64,000 bases of DNA from CAIZQW01 sp037133395 (GTDB lineage: Bacteria; Verrucomicrobiota; Kiritimatiellia; RFP12; UBA1067): positions 1-64,000 of the forward strand of contig JBAXOG010000004.1 of the NCBI GenBank assembly GCA_037133395.1, written 5' to 3'. The position numbers and the translations under genes are program-made. Under the pieces are notes generated by a model that was given only the letters and a program-made list of their open reading frames with translations, was not told the origin of the DNA and did not search any database. Position 1 is the first letter of the stretch. Every line of letters begins with the position of its first letter. This document shows positions 38,401 through 45,641 of the stretch, piece after piece.

Positions 38401-40452
38401 CTGTCCTTCGCGGTCGAATATCCGCGTGCTTCCGTATTAGCTGAATCCTTCTACGGTGATAACGTTTTATCTTCGGGTTGGACGATGGAGTACGTCGCGA
38501 ACACCGTCGACTGGACGATCGGCCGTCCCGGCGGGAAGGATGGCTGGTCGCCACCGGCTACAGCACAGAGTGATTTACAATATGCTGTTTTCTTCGGTAC
38601 GCCTGGCGTGGGCACCGTGATGTGTACCAAGTTGGTATCGCCTGTCTTTGACCTCACTCAGATGCCGAATAATACGCGCCTTGTTTTCTGGCATTTTATG
38701 CAGGAGTGGGCAGGACAGGATGAATTGCGGGTCTACTATCGTAATGTTCAGGAAGGTCCTTGGACGAAACTGGCTACCTATACCAGCAATGTAACGAGTT
38801 GGACTCAACGGATTATTCCTTTGCCATTTCCGACGCGCTATTATCAGATCGCCTTCGAGGGTTTGGCAAAGTCTGGGTATGGGGTTTGCGTGGATACAGT
38901 TTCTATTACGGATGATGGCGGAGCCCCAGTCATGCTCACACGTGGCGTGTTGCCGTCTGGCTTTGATAACTTTAGTTACCAGACAAGCTTGGAGGCCGTT
39001 GGCGGAAGTACGCCTTATCGCTGGACCGTTGTTTCGAATGGTTTGCCACGTGGTTTGGTATTGGATTCGGTCACAGGTATCATCAGTGGGATCCCTGTGG
39101 GGAGTACACAGACCGTTTTCCGAGTTGCTGTGACGGGTGCAGACAACCAGGTATCGGCCAATACCTTCTCGCTCAAAATCTTGCCACCTGGCATAGTTCC
39201 CTATTTCGAGTCCTTTGCGACGAACGCTCTGCCTGCAAACTGGGAACAAGTTACCGCTTCAGGATCTCAGGCAGCCTGGCAGGTTTCCCAAGGCACATAC
39301 AGTTTCTATGAAAGTTTTCCGAGTAATCTGAAATCCCCAATGTTTGCGTATAGCAATTCACTTCCTAATAATGTCTGCCTCTGGGCCTTCCCGAAGGACG
39401 ATGGCACGGCTAATATTGCAAGCCTCATTACAAAGCCCTTTGATTTGGGAGGTTGTACCAACACAACGTTGTCCTTCCAGTTGTGCATGAAAGAGTATGG
39501 CTCTTATCAGGATATACTCAGTGTTTACTATCGTTCGCGTGAAACGGATGCATGGACTTTATTGGCGGTATATGAGACGAACACAACGGTATGGACCCTG
39601 AAGACGCTTCAGCTCCCCAATCCTTCCGCAACCTATCGCCTTAAGTTTGAAGGATATGCGTTGGGCGGTTGGGGCATCTGTATTGACGATGTCGATGTAC
39701 GTGGTGAAAAGGCGGGGTCGCCACTGGCGATCATTACGCCGACACGCTTACCAGAAGGTACAAATCACGTGGCTTATCCTCCGGTGACGCTCGTGGCGAC
39801 AAACGGAACGCTCTTGCCATATACGTGGCGCATTGTGAAGTCTGATATTTTGCCGACCGGATTAACATTGGATGCGAATACCGGTACCATCAGTGGAACG
39901 CCGGCTGAGTATGGTTTCTTTACCTTCGGCGTGACGGTACAGGATGCGAATAATGTGGCAACGACAAGTAATTTTAACCTAAGAGTTTACAGTGGTAGCA
40001 TGACGCCTTTTGAAGAGTGGCAGTCAACATACTTCTCTACGCTGGGTTATTTGGGTGATGACGTGGATCAGTCTGGCGACGGCATCCCCAATCTGATTAA
40101 GTACGGCATGGGTTTGAATCCGACAAATAAAAACCTGGGTATTTATATTCTCGGAGGTCTGACAAACTTAGCTGGCTCGCTAAATGTCGCTGACGGACGT
40201 TATCTATACTTAGGCTATCGCCGTTCGCTGACCGCCACAGATGTGAATTTCTTTGTGAAGGGCACAACAAATCTGGCCAATGGTGCTATAGGCTGGCTGA
40301 CTAATAATATTGTGGAGCAGACGCCCTGGATCGTTGGAGAGACGGATGTGTGGTCGTGGGTCTACAGTGTACATACTACGCCTGTCACCAATGCGCCTCA
40401 ACGTTTTCTCAGACTTGAGGTGAGCACAAACCTGACGACTAATATTTATTGA
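35482..40452 (+). CDS. Secreted M4 (thermolysin-family) metalloprotease with Ig-like tail
   Basis: The 1656-residue protein starts with a signal peptide, then a long propeptide with FTP and PepSY regions (about residues 105-270; GLRVVGGELIVHFD). The M4 catalytic domain follows: HELSH at residue 420 (zinc ligands and catalytic Glu), NESFSDIFG with the third ligand, and the catalytic His in NGGVHQNSGPHN near 526. After about residue 615 putative Ig (He_PIG-type) domains with an LPxGxxLDxxTGxIxG pattern alternate with three beta-sandwich domains beginning (S/A)E(G/S)F or FESF. The end (about 1510 onward) has the GDDVDQSGDGIPNLIKYGM calcium-type motif common at PVC secreted-protein ends. It could mature or degrade surface proteins such as its giant neighbour; this is inference. 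Confidence 0.88.
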   Translation: MLSRAHRSLWLGIACSCLALSSYALRTDPVSDMNQVKAHSVLASSRIVHAQRGLTQQQKESRETAEKEEVKILWDDALQAPRSVRGKDLENKKFTGKRGSVLRNDPVALLESVSSLFGMTDPKAEFIARKTSSDQLGHRHVRMGQHYKGLRVVGGELIVHFDAKGSAYEVNGEYIKDIRVSPTAKLKEEDALRLAKADLEARGNPPQTVVKVPELVVYARMNLEPRLAYELALKFPGTGIKLPGYWLYWVDATDGTIINAYNDIKQLTPNAVGTATPITGQIMTRETRVTGDDGSRTVGGWTDASGMFFLHNPTNHWQLFNTGGGGFYTDALSYAYRPTTNWANSDPAEMSIAANVNTVQLYFRQIMGRNSWDNKGTMIPVNVHYGVNYVNGFWDGSTISIGDGDNVTATCLGTLDIMGHELSHGVTQATANLVYQNESGALNESFSDIFGTCIEFFGQPDGSSLYPQASPGMADWLCGEDAWLRSTALRDLRDPKNVTTVGAGNQQPSRYQGDFWGYGADDNGGVHQNSGPHNFFFYLLSQGGIGTNELYTYNFTGIGINNAEQLAYRVLSAYCTENTDYKAIRILWLNAAMDMNPDWIGPVIQAWGAVMGPTAPLKIQTESPLPNGRVGSPYQVSFGASGGMFPVYSWERISGQLPANFTFSTNGILSGFCVEPSTNTFTVVVSCIDHQKTTNTFELTILPAYTAPYSEGFNGAMEGELTGWHQECVSNAISWRMRIGSPSTRPPSAFEGEKNAYLGVFNDNGTASFPPHVTRLISPMIQFGPYAREVRVSFAYYLEDWPPLDPDQLKVYYKTAWSDSWIGPIATYTANTVGWTQQSITLPEPASVAGAGKGVYFAFEGSALGGHGISLDAIVIDDPVPPLHISTPTPLPIALCGTNYTLSSPLVILESVGGFTNALGLTNYQYAVVNGTSLPSGFILTPEGVITGRWNSVVAMTNFDVEVTDGFAKATNTLSFAVEYPRASVLAESFYGDNVLSSGWTMEYVANTVDWTIGRPGGKDGWSPPATAQSDLQYAVFFGTPGVGTVMCTKLVSPVFDLTQMPNNTRLVFWHFMQEWAGQDELRVYYRNVQEGPWTKLATYTSNVTSWTQRIIPLPFPTRYYQIAFEGLAKSGYGVCVDTVSITDDGGAPVMLTRGVLPSGFDNFSYQTSLEAVGGSTPYRWTVVSNGLPRGLVLDSVTGIISGIPVGSTQTVFRVAVTGADNQVSANTFSLKILPPGIVPYFESFATNALPANWEQVTASGSQAAWQVSQGTYSFYESFPSNLKSPMFAYSNSLPNNVCLWAFPKDDGTANIASLITKPFDLGGCTNTTLSFQLCMKEYGSYQDILSVYYRSRETDAWTLLAVYETNTTVWTLKTLQLPNPSATYRLKFEGYALGGWGICIDDVDVRGEKAGSPLAIITPTRLPEGTNHVAYPPVTLVATNGTLLPYTWRIVKSDILPTGLTLDANTGTISGTPAEYGFFTFGVTVQDANNVATTSNFNLRVYSGSMTPFEEWQSTYFSTLGYLGDDVDQSGDGIPNLIKYGMGLNPTNKNLGIYILGGLTNLAGSLNVADGRYLYLGYRRSLTATDVNFFVKGTTNLANGAIGWLTNNIVEQTPWIVGETDVWSWVYSVHTTPVTNAPQRFLRLEVSTNLTTNIY

Positions 40453-40463
40453 GTTTGACCCTA

Positions 40464-40490
40464 GGCGGCCGTGAGCCGCCTTTTTTGTTT
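40464..40490 (+). terminator. Rho-independent terminator after the M4 protease
   Basis: GGCGGC (40464-40469) pairs with GCCGCC (40475-40480) over a 5-base loop, followed by six T and a further T-rich stretch. Confidence 0.85.
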
Positions 40491-40502
40491 TAACGAGGTC
40501 TT

Positions 40503-41588
40503 ATGAATCAATCATCCCCCGCCAAATCTCTTCCCCAAACTGAATTTATGGCGCGTCTGCGGAAGTTGCAGGTCTATCAAAAGCGAGAAAAATTGGATGT
40601 TCTTCTGATTTCAACGGAAACCAATCGTTATTATTTAATGGGTTTTTGTGCTTCGGATGGACTGTTGGTTCTGACAGATGAGCCGACTTTTTATACAGAC
40701 TTTCGCTATTTTGTCGCCGCAAAAAAAGCATTGCCTTTTTTGAAGGTCAAGCTCATTTGGAAGACGGGAGAAGAGTCTGGTGCGCTGGCTCAGATCGGAA
40801 AAAAGTGGAAGCGTATTGGCTATGAAGGTGCGCTTTCAGCCGAGCGTTTCGGTATGTGGAGAGAGGTGTTTGCTTCCGTGGAGTTTGTCAAGGTGTCCGC
40901 CGCCATCGATGAGTTGCGAAGTATCAAGTCGCTTGCAGAACAACGGTGCCTTCGTGCAGCCGTTCGCGCAACCGATGCGGTGTTTGCAGCAGTTCGCTCA
41001 CAGATGACGCCGGGCATGACCGAATGGGATGTCCGTAACCTCATTCGTCGAGGGGCAGATTTTTGCGGACAAGGGGAAGCCTTTGATTCTGTTGTTTGCG
41101 TGGGTAAGAATGCGGCAGAGTGTCATCACCATCCTGATGAGACGCGCCTACTCGAAAATGGTTCCGTACTGATTGACATGGGTGTCCTGAAGGATTATTA
41201 CTGTTCAGATATGACACGTAGTTTTTGCCTTGGAAAGTCAACCGCTGAATATCGGGGCATTTATAAAATTGTGCTGGAGGCAAACCTTAAGGCCATCCAT
41301 GCGATTCGGCCCGGACGCGCGTGCAGCGAGATTGATGCCATTGCGCGTAAGCATATTGAAAAAGCCGGTTACGGTAAGCAATTTGGGCATGGTCTTGGCC
41401 ATTCAGTAGGGTTGGAGATTCATGAGTCGCCCCGTTTTTCAGTGACATGCAATACGGTTCTTAAACCAGGCATGATCATGACCGTTGAGCCCGGCATTTA
41501 TTTGTCAGGTCGTTTTGGCGTACGCATTGAAGATGTGGTGCTGGTCACGCGTACGGGCTGCGAAGTGTTGACAAAGACCGATAAGTAA
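40503..41588 (+). CDS. M24 family Xaa-Pro aminopeptidase/dipeptidase
   Basis: A cytoplasmic metallopeptidase of the pita-bread fold that removes residues next to proline. The 361-residue protein has an N-terminal creatinase-like domain (residues 15-140) and a C-terminal catalytic domain. The metal ligands are visible in order: Asp in VLIDMGV, Asp in YCSDMTRSF, His in GHGLGHSVGLEIHE, Glu in TVEPGIY and Glu in VRIEDVVLV. No signal peptide. PepP and PepQ cannot be told apart here. Confidence 0.9.
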   Translation: MNQSSPAKSLPQTEFMARLRKLQVYQKREKLDVLLISTETNRYYLMGFCASDGLLVLTDEPTFYTDFRYFVAAKKALPFLKVKLIWKTGEESGALAQIGKKWKRIGYEGALSAERFGMWREVFASVEFVKVSAAIDELRSIKSLAEQRCLRAAVRATDAVFAAVRSQMTPGMTEWDVRNLIRRGADFCGQGEAFDSVVCVGKNAAECHHHPDETRLLENGSVLIDMGVLKDYYCSDMTRSFCLGKSTAEYRGIYKIVLEANLKAIHAIRPGRACSEIDAIARKHIEKAGYGKQFGHGLGHSVGLEIHESPRFSVTCNTVLKPGMIMTVEPGIYLSGRFGVRIEDVVLVTRTGCEVLTKTDK

Positions 41589-41611
41589 AACACGAGAAGT
41601 TATTCCTTTGT

Positions 41612-41640
41612 TTGCCCCATTGCTTTTGGTAAGATATAAT
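41612..41640 (+). promoter_or_regulatory. Promoter of recA
   Basis: TTGCCC (41612-41617) and a consensus TATAAT (41635-41640) are separated by 17 bases. AAAGGAG (41658-41664) is the ribosome binding site for ATG 41673. No LexA-type operator that I recognise is present. Confidence 0.7.
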
Positions 41641-41672
41641 CTTCGTTTTTATACAATAAAGGAGTCGTTAGT

Positions 41673-42707
41673 ATGGCAGAAAAGAAAACATCGAATACGC
41701 AGCTTGAAGCAGTCTTAAGTCAAATACGAAAAGAATTTGGTGAGGCGGCTATTATGCGCATGGGGGATGCGGAGGCATTCAAGGATATCGCTGTAATTTC
41801 AACAGGTGCCTATTCATTGAATTTGGCATTGGGTATCGGTGGCTTGCCGCGCGGACGTGTTGTCGAATGTTTTGGACAGGAGTCTTCCGGCAAGACCACA
41901 CTTGCCTTGCATGTGATCGCGAATGCGCAGAAGGCGGGCGGTCTTGCAGCGTTTGTGGATGCGGAACACGCAATGGATCCTGGTTATGCGCGCCGTATCG
42001 GCGTGAATTTGGATGATCTGTTGGTCTCTCAGCCCAGTTCGGGTGAAGAGGCGTTGACGATCACGGAGCAACTTATTAAGAGCGGCGCCTTGGATGTTGT
42101 GGTTGTTGACTCGGTTGCGGCGTTGACCCCGCAAGCGGAGATCGATGGCAGCATGGGCGATTCGCACATGGGCCTTCAGGCACGTCTGATGTCGCAGGCG
42201 ATGCGCAAGCTCACAAGCGTGATTGCTCAGACAAAGACCCTTTGCATTTTTACCAACCAGATGCGTGATAAAATTGGCGTGATGTTTGGTAATCCTGAAA
42301 CAACGCCTGGCGGAAAGGCCCTCAAGTTTTACTCCTCTGTCCGCTTGAACGTGCAGCGCATTGGAGCAATCAAGGATTCCGCCGGCACGGTCATTGGTAA
42401 TCGCACGCGTGTGAAGGTCGTCAAGAATAAGATGGCGCCCCCTTTCACGGAAGCTGAATTTGACATCCTGTACGCCCGCGGTATTTCGTGGGAAGGTTCT
42501 GTGCTCGATGCGGCGATCACGCGTAATGTGGTGACCAAGCGCGGTTCATGGTTGAGCTTTGGCGCGGAACAAATCGGTCAGGGCTCCATGGCGGCAACAG
42601 AGTTTCTGCGAAATCATCCAGAAATCGTAGATCAAATCATCGTAAAAATTAAGAGCGAGCCCGCTCTGGCGATCGGCAAGCCTGTTCCGAAGGCGGATGA
42701 CGAATAG
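41673..42707 (+). CDS. recA: Recombinase RecA
   Basis: RecA forms filaments on single-stranded DNA for homologous recombination and the SOS response. The 344-residue product has the Walker A loop GQESSGKTT (the usual second residue is Pro, here Gln), Walker B VVVVDSVAALTP, the DNA-binding loop 1 GSMGDSHMGLQARLMSQAMRK and loop 2 region NQMRDKIGVMFGNPETTPGG. The acidic C-terminal tail is short (KADDE). It has its own promoter and a terminator shared with ribE. Confidence 0.97.
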   Translation: MAEKKTSNTQLEAVLSQIRKEFGEAAIMRMGDAEAFKDIAVISTGAYSLNLALGIGGLPRGRVVECFGQESSGKTTLALHVIANAQKAGGLAAFVDAEHAMDPGYARRIGVNLDDLLVSQPSSGEEALTITEQLIKSGALDVVVVDSVAALTPQAEIDGSMGDSHMGLQARLMSQAMRKLTSVIAQTKTLCIFTNQMRDKIGVMFGNPETTPGGKALKFYSSVRLNVQRIGAIKDSAGTVIGNRTRVKVVKNKMAPPFTEAEFDILYARGISWEGSVLDAAITRNVVTKRGSWLSFGAEQIGQGSMAATEFLRNHPEIVDQIIVKIKSEPALAIGKPVPKADDE

Positions 42708-42733
42708 GGTTTCCTCTACAGAAACCCGTTTTC
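42707..42733. terminator. Convergent recA/ribE terminator
   Basis: GGGTTTC (42707-42713) pairs with GAAACCC (42721-42727) over a 7-base loop. A T-rich tail follows on the recA side. The hairpin overlaps the ends of both convergent genes. The ribE-side tail is poor in T. Confidence 0.6.
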
Positions 42734-43357
42734 ACGAAGCATGGCTTCGGTGATACTGCTAGACGATGTGTCGCGGCCCAACAACCGCGCCACATATTTA
42801 CCCAAAATATCACCTTCCAAGTTGAGAAAATCCCCTGGTTGACGGTCGCACAGGCTTGTCGCGTGCAAGGTATGAGGGATTAGATTGACCTCAACATGTC
42901 CCTCCCCCAGCCCGCTGACGGTCAGGCTGACACCGTCAATGGCGATGGAGCCCTTCATCACGGTTTGACGTGCAAGCGTAGGCGAGCACTGAATACGCCA
43001 AGCCATATCGCGCCCGCGGTCTTCCACGCTGACAAGCGTGCCGGTCTCGTCAATATGACCACTCACAATATGCCCGCCCAACCTATCGCCAAGAGCGAGT
43101 GCACGTTCAAGGTTGAGACGTGAACCTTCCCTCAATGAGCGCAACGCTGTATGGTGTACGGTTTCATCCAGAATATCTGCCGTGAACCAGCCCATACCGA
43201 ATGCTGTGACAGTCAGGCAGGCACCCTGCACCGCGACGCTTTCGCCCAAAACAAGGGCATCATCCCACGCGTCATGCGCCACGGTGAGCGTCCAGCCGCC
43301 ATGCGAGCGCATCATGGTTTTTAAGAGACCAACTTTTTGTACGAGTCCTGTAAACAT
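42716..43357 (-). CDS. ribE: Riboflavin synthase alpha chain
   Basis: Catalyses the last step of riboflavin synthesis, dismutation of two 6,7-dimethyl-8-ribityllumazine molecules. The 213-residue protein begins MFTGLVQKVG and has the two-fold repeat of lumazine-binding barrels: NLERALALGDRLGGHIVSGH with a DETGT stretch in the first, and DGVSLTVSGLGEGHVEVNLI in the second. It is the last gene of the riboflavin operon, separated from ribD by an octamer repeat array. Confidence 0.95.
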   Translation of the reverse strand: MFTGLVQKVGLLKTMMRSHGGWTLTVAHDAWDDALVLGESVAVQGACLTVTAFGMGWFTADILDETVHHTALRSLREGSRLNLERALALGDRLGGHIVSGHIDETGTLVSVEDRGRDMAWRIQCSPTLARQTVMKGSIAIDGVSLTVSGLGEGHVEVNLIPHTLHATSLCDRQPGDFLNLEGDILGKYVARLLGRDTSSSSITEAMLRENGFL

Positions 43358-43372
43358 AGTGTGGAGAATTAC

Positions 43373-43452
43373 GTTATTGCGTTATTGCCTTATTGCGTTA
43401 TTGCCTTATTGCCTTATTGCCTTATTTTTAGTGTCTTTCGTGTGTTTCGTGG
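43373..43452. repeat. Octamer array and nonamer repeat at the ribD end
   Basis: Six 8-base units GTTATTGC or CTTATTGC fill 43373-43420, with a partial seventh. On the minus strand they read as the AATAAGGC/AATAACGC units seen at 12463 and 45603. They are followed by a 9-base periodic stretch, GTGTCTTTC (43431-43439), GTGTGTTTC (43440-43448) and GTGG. The ribD stop codon (43406-43408) lies inside the octamer array. Confidence 0.8.
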
Positions 43453-44560
43453 ACAAAAACTCTGAAGTTATTGGGCGTGCGCGGACGAGGATGTCATCGC
43501 CAAAGCGTTTGACGGATTGAAGCTGCAAGCGCGCCAAGTTTTTCATCTGCACCCCTTGTCCTGAAAAGCCGCTGATTGCTCGCGCATCGCCTAAGATGGC
43601 TGGCGCATAGAAAAGGCAGTATTCATCGATGAGTCGCGCATCGTGCAGAGCTCCAGCCAATGTCCCTCCCCCTTCGCACAGGATGTGCAAGTAACCTGCT
43701 TTACCGAGTCGCTTCAAAAGCTGTTGCAACGGGACATGGCCCGTTTTGTCTGGCGAGAAGGTCCACACGGTGGCACCTTGCTGCTGCCAAGTCTTGATCT
43801 TCTTTTTTGCTGTTGTGGTTACTGTGGCTATGATGGTACGAGCTACTGCGGAATCCGTGAGGACCGTTGCGGTTGCTGGTGTTCGACCCGTTGCATCGAC
43901 GATGACACGCATCAGGTTATCACGACCCTTGCCACGGTAAAGCAGGGAGGGGTTATCCGCGCAAACCGTGCCCGCGCCAACTAAGATGACATCTGCGCCT
44001 TTGCGCATCTGCTGTACGGCCTTTCGTGCAACCTCGCCGGTAATCCATTGGGAGGAGCCCTTGCAGTCTGCTATGCGTCCGTCAAGCGTCATGGCGAGCT
44101 TGAGTGTCAGGAAAGGATACCCTGTGGTCACATGTTTGAAAAAGGGTTGTGCCAAGGCCTTCGCCTCGGCTTCGCACACACCAAAGACAACATCCACGCC
44201 CTTTTCTCGTAAAAGTTCAAGTCCACGCCCGCAGTGGCAGCCGTTCGCATCATGACATGCGACAACGACCCGCGCAATGCCTTCTTTCAGAATCCGCTCT
44301 GTACAGGGAGGCGTCCGTCCATGCGTACAGCAGGGTTCCAGCGTGACATACAATGTTGCCCCTTTTGGAGAAACGGAACACGCTTTCAGTGCTTCTACTT
44401 CGGCATGGGGTCCGCCCGCACGGGCATGAAAGCCCTCACCAATAATATGACCGTTTTTCACGACGACAGCGCCGACGGGCGGATTCGGGCGCGTACACCC
44501 TATGGCTTTGCGTGCTAGAAACAAAGCCCGTCGCATCAAGGTTGTGTCGGAGGGCGTCAT
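43406..44560 (-). CDS. ribD: Bifunctional riboflavin deaminase/reductase
   Basis: RibD deaminates the pyrimidine and then reduces the ribosyl side chain in riboflavin synthesis. The 384-residue protein has the N-terminal deaminase zinc motif GGPHAEVEAL and TLEPCCTHGRTPPC, then the reductase domain (TLKLAMTLDGRIADCKGSSQWITG, ILVGAGTVCADNPSL, CEGGGTLAGALHDARLIDEY). The natural domain ends near DDILVRARPI. The last 15 or so residues (TKHTKDTKNKAIRQ) are encoded by the nonamer and octamer repeats and look like a late extension. Confidence 0.95.
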   Translation of the reverse strand: MTPSDTTLMRRALFLARKAIGCTRPNPPVGAVVVKNGHIIGEGFHARAGGPHAEVEALKACSVSPKGATLYVTLEPCCTHGRTPPCTERILKEGIARVVVACHDANGCHCGRGLELLREKGVDVVFGVCEAEAKALAQPFFKHVTTGYPFLTLKLAMTLDGRIADCKGSSQWITGEVARKAVQQMRKGADVILVGAGTVCADNPSLLYRGKGRDNLMRVIVDATGRTPATATVLTDSAVARTIIATVTTTAKKKIKTWQQQGATVWTFSPDKTGHVPLQQLLKRLGKAGYLHILCEGGGTLAGALHDARLIDEYCLFYAPAILGDARAISGFSGQGVQMKNLARLQLQSVKRFGDDILVRARPITSEFLSTKHTKDTKNKAIRQ

Positions 44561-44592
44561 GAATAGTGAAGCGTTCGCGACAGATCGCTGTC

Positions 44593-45093
44593 TTACGCTT
44601 TTTCTTTTTCCATGTCTTTGTGCAGACGATCTAAAATACCGTTTACGAAACGTCCGGCATCGGCATTGCTGAAATATTTCGCAAGGTCGATCGCCTCGTT
44701 TAAAACTACGGCATGAGGAACGTCGCTACAGTACATTATTTCATAGAAGGCAAGACGCAATACGTTACGTTCGATGGATCCCATGCGGTGCATGGGCCAG
44801 TTCTGGACATACGATTGAAGTTTTGCGTCAATATCCGGCAGATGCGACATGACCCCGCGGACAAGATTCTCCGTGAAGATTCGAATCTTGGACGGCGCCA
44901 CGCGGTCCTCGACAGCCTTGTCGTTATCTTCCTCGACGGAGTCAGGATCGTCATCCCTCATGGCCTCCATCTGGCAAGTCCATTGCTGACGCCAGAACTT
45001 GGGGATCGTCATGTCCAGCTCAAGACCTGGATTCATGTCCGCCTGAAAGATCATCTGCACGGCCCATTCGCGGCCTTGTCTTCTTGTTGCCAT
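44593..45093 (-). CDS. nusB: Transcription antitermination factor NusB
   Basis: NusB binds boxA RNA with NusE and supports rRNA antitermination. The 166-residue product starts with the conserved ARREAR-like line TRRQGREWAVQMIFQ and ends with SIERNVLRLAFYEIM, AVVLNEAIDLAKYFS and RFVNGILDRL. It is longer than typical NusB because of an acidic insertion around residues 45-60 (DDDPDSVEEDNDK). Its place between ribH and ribD is a common operon order in bacteria. Confidence 0.95.
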   Translation of the reverse strand: MATRRQGREWAVQMIFQADMNPGLELDMTIPKFWRQQWTCQMEAMRDDDPDSVEEDNDKAVEDRVAPSKIRIFTENLVRGVMSHLPDIDAKLQSYVQNWPMHRMGSIERNVLRLAFYEIMYCSDVPHAVVLNEAIDLAKYFSNADAGRFVNGILDRLHKDMEKEKA

Positions 45094-45102
45094 AATAATA
45101 CC

Positions 45103-45564
45103 TTAGAGCGCCTTGAGTACGGAGACGGTCTCGATTGCGGCGAGGACAGCATCCCAGCCCTTGTTCCCTTGTTTGGTGCCAGCGCGTTCAATGACCTGTT
45201 CGAGGTTTTGCGCGCAGACGATACCGTTCAAGACGGGTACTCCAGTGTCCAAAGCAATCTTTGAGAGCGCACGGGCTACCGTACCGTTAATGAGGTCGGC
45301 ATGAGGCGTCGCGCCTTGAATCACCGCCCCGAGCGCCACAATAGCGTCAAACGTTCCCGCATCCGCGAGTTTTTGAGCCACGTTCGGAATTTCATTCGCC
45401 CCTGGAACGCGCACGAGCAGCAAGTTGTCGTCTTGTCCTCCATGACGCACAAAGCAGTCCTCCGCGCCCTTGACGAGTTGTTCCGTGAAAAAGCTGTTGA
45501 AACGGCTCACAACAATCGCCATCTTCATGCCAGCGGCATTCAGGTTTCCTGTTACTTCTTTCAT
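45103..45564 (-). CDS. ribH: 6,7-dimethyl-8-ribityllumazine synthase
   Basis: RibH condenses the pyrimidine with dihydroxybutanone phosphate to give lumazine, forming icosahedral capsids or pentamers. The 153-residue protein shows VVSRFNSFFTEQLVKGA, VRVPGANEIPNVAQKL, ALGAVIQGATPHADLI and GTKQGNKGWDAVLAA, all family marks. A strong ribosome binding site (AGGAG) precedes the start. Nine bases separate it from nusB. Confidence 0.96.
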   Translation of the reverse strand: MKEVTGNLNAAGMKMAIVVSRFNSFFTEQLVKGAEDCFVRHGGQDDNLLLVRVPGANEIPNVAQKLADAGTFDAIVALGAVIQGATPHADLINGTVARALSKIALDTGVPVLNGIVCAQNLEQVIERAGTKQGNKGWDAVLAAIETVSVLKAL

Positions 45565-45579
45565 CTCTTTTCTCCTTTC

Positions 45580-45637
45580 AATAACGCAATCCAGTAATTT
45601 TCAATAAGGCAATAAGGCAATCACGCAATAAGGCAAT
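45580..45637 (+). repeat. Octamer array between ribBA and ribH
   Basis: One AATAACGC at 45580-45587 is followed after a short gap by AATAAGGC, AATAAGGC, AATCACGC and AATAAGGC at 45603-45634. It sits four bases beyond the ribBA stop and is transcribed in the operon mRNA. Confidence 0.8.
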
Positions 45638-45641
45638 TGTC

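Noticed and set aside
38575..39249. 224-codon minus-strand frame inside the M4 protease gene
   Set aside because: Antisense to confident beta-sandwich repeats; the translation has no family features.
24772..40452. Exosortase substrates among the two giant secreted proteins
   Set aside because: Neither C-terminus has a Pro-Glu-Pro-like motif, a hydrophobic span and a basic end, so they are not PEP-CTERM-type substrates.
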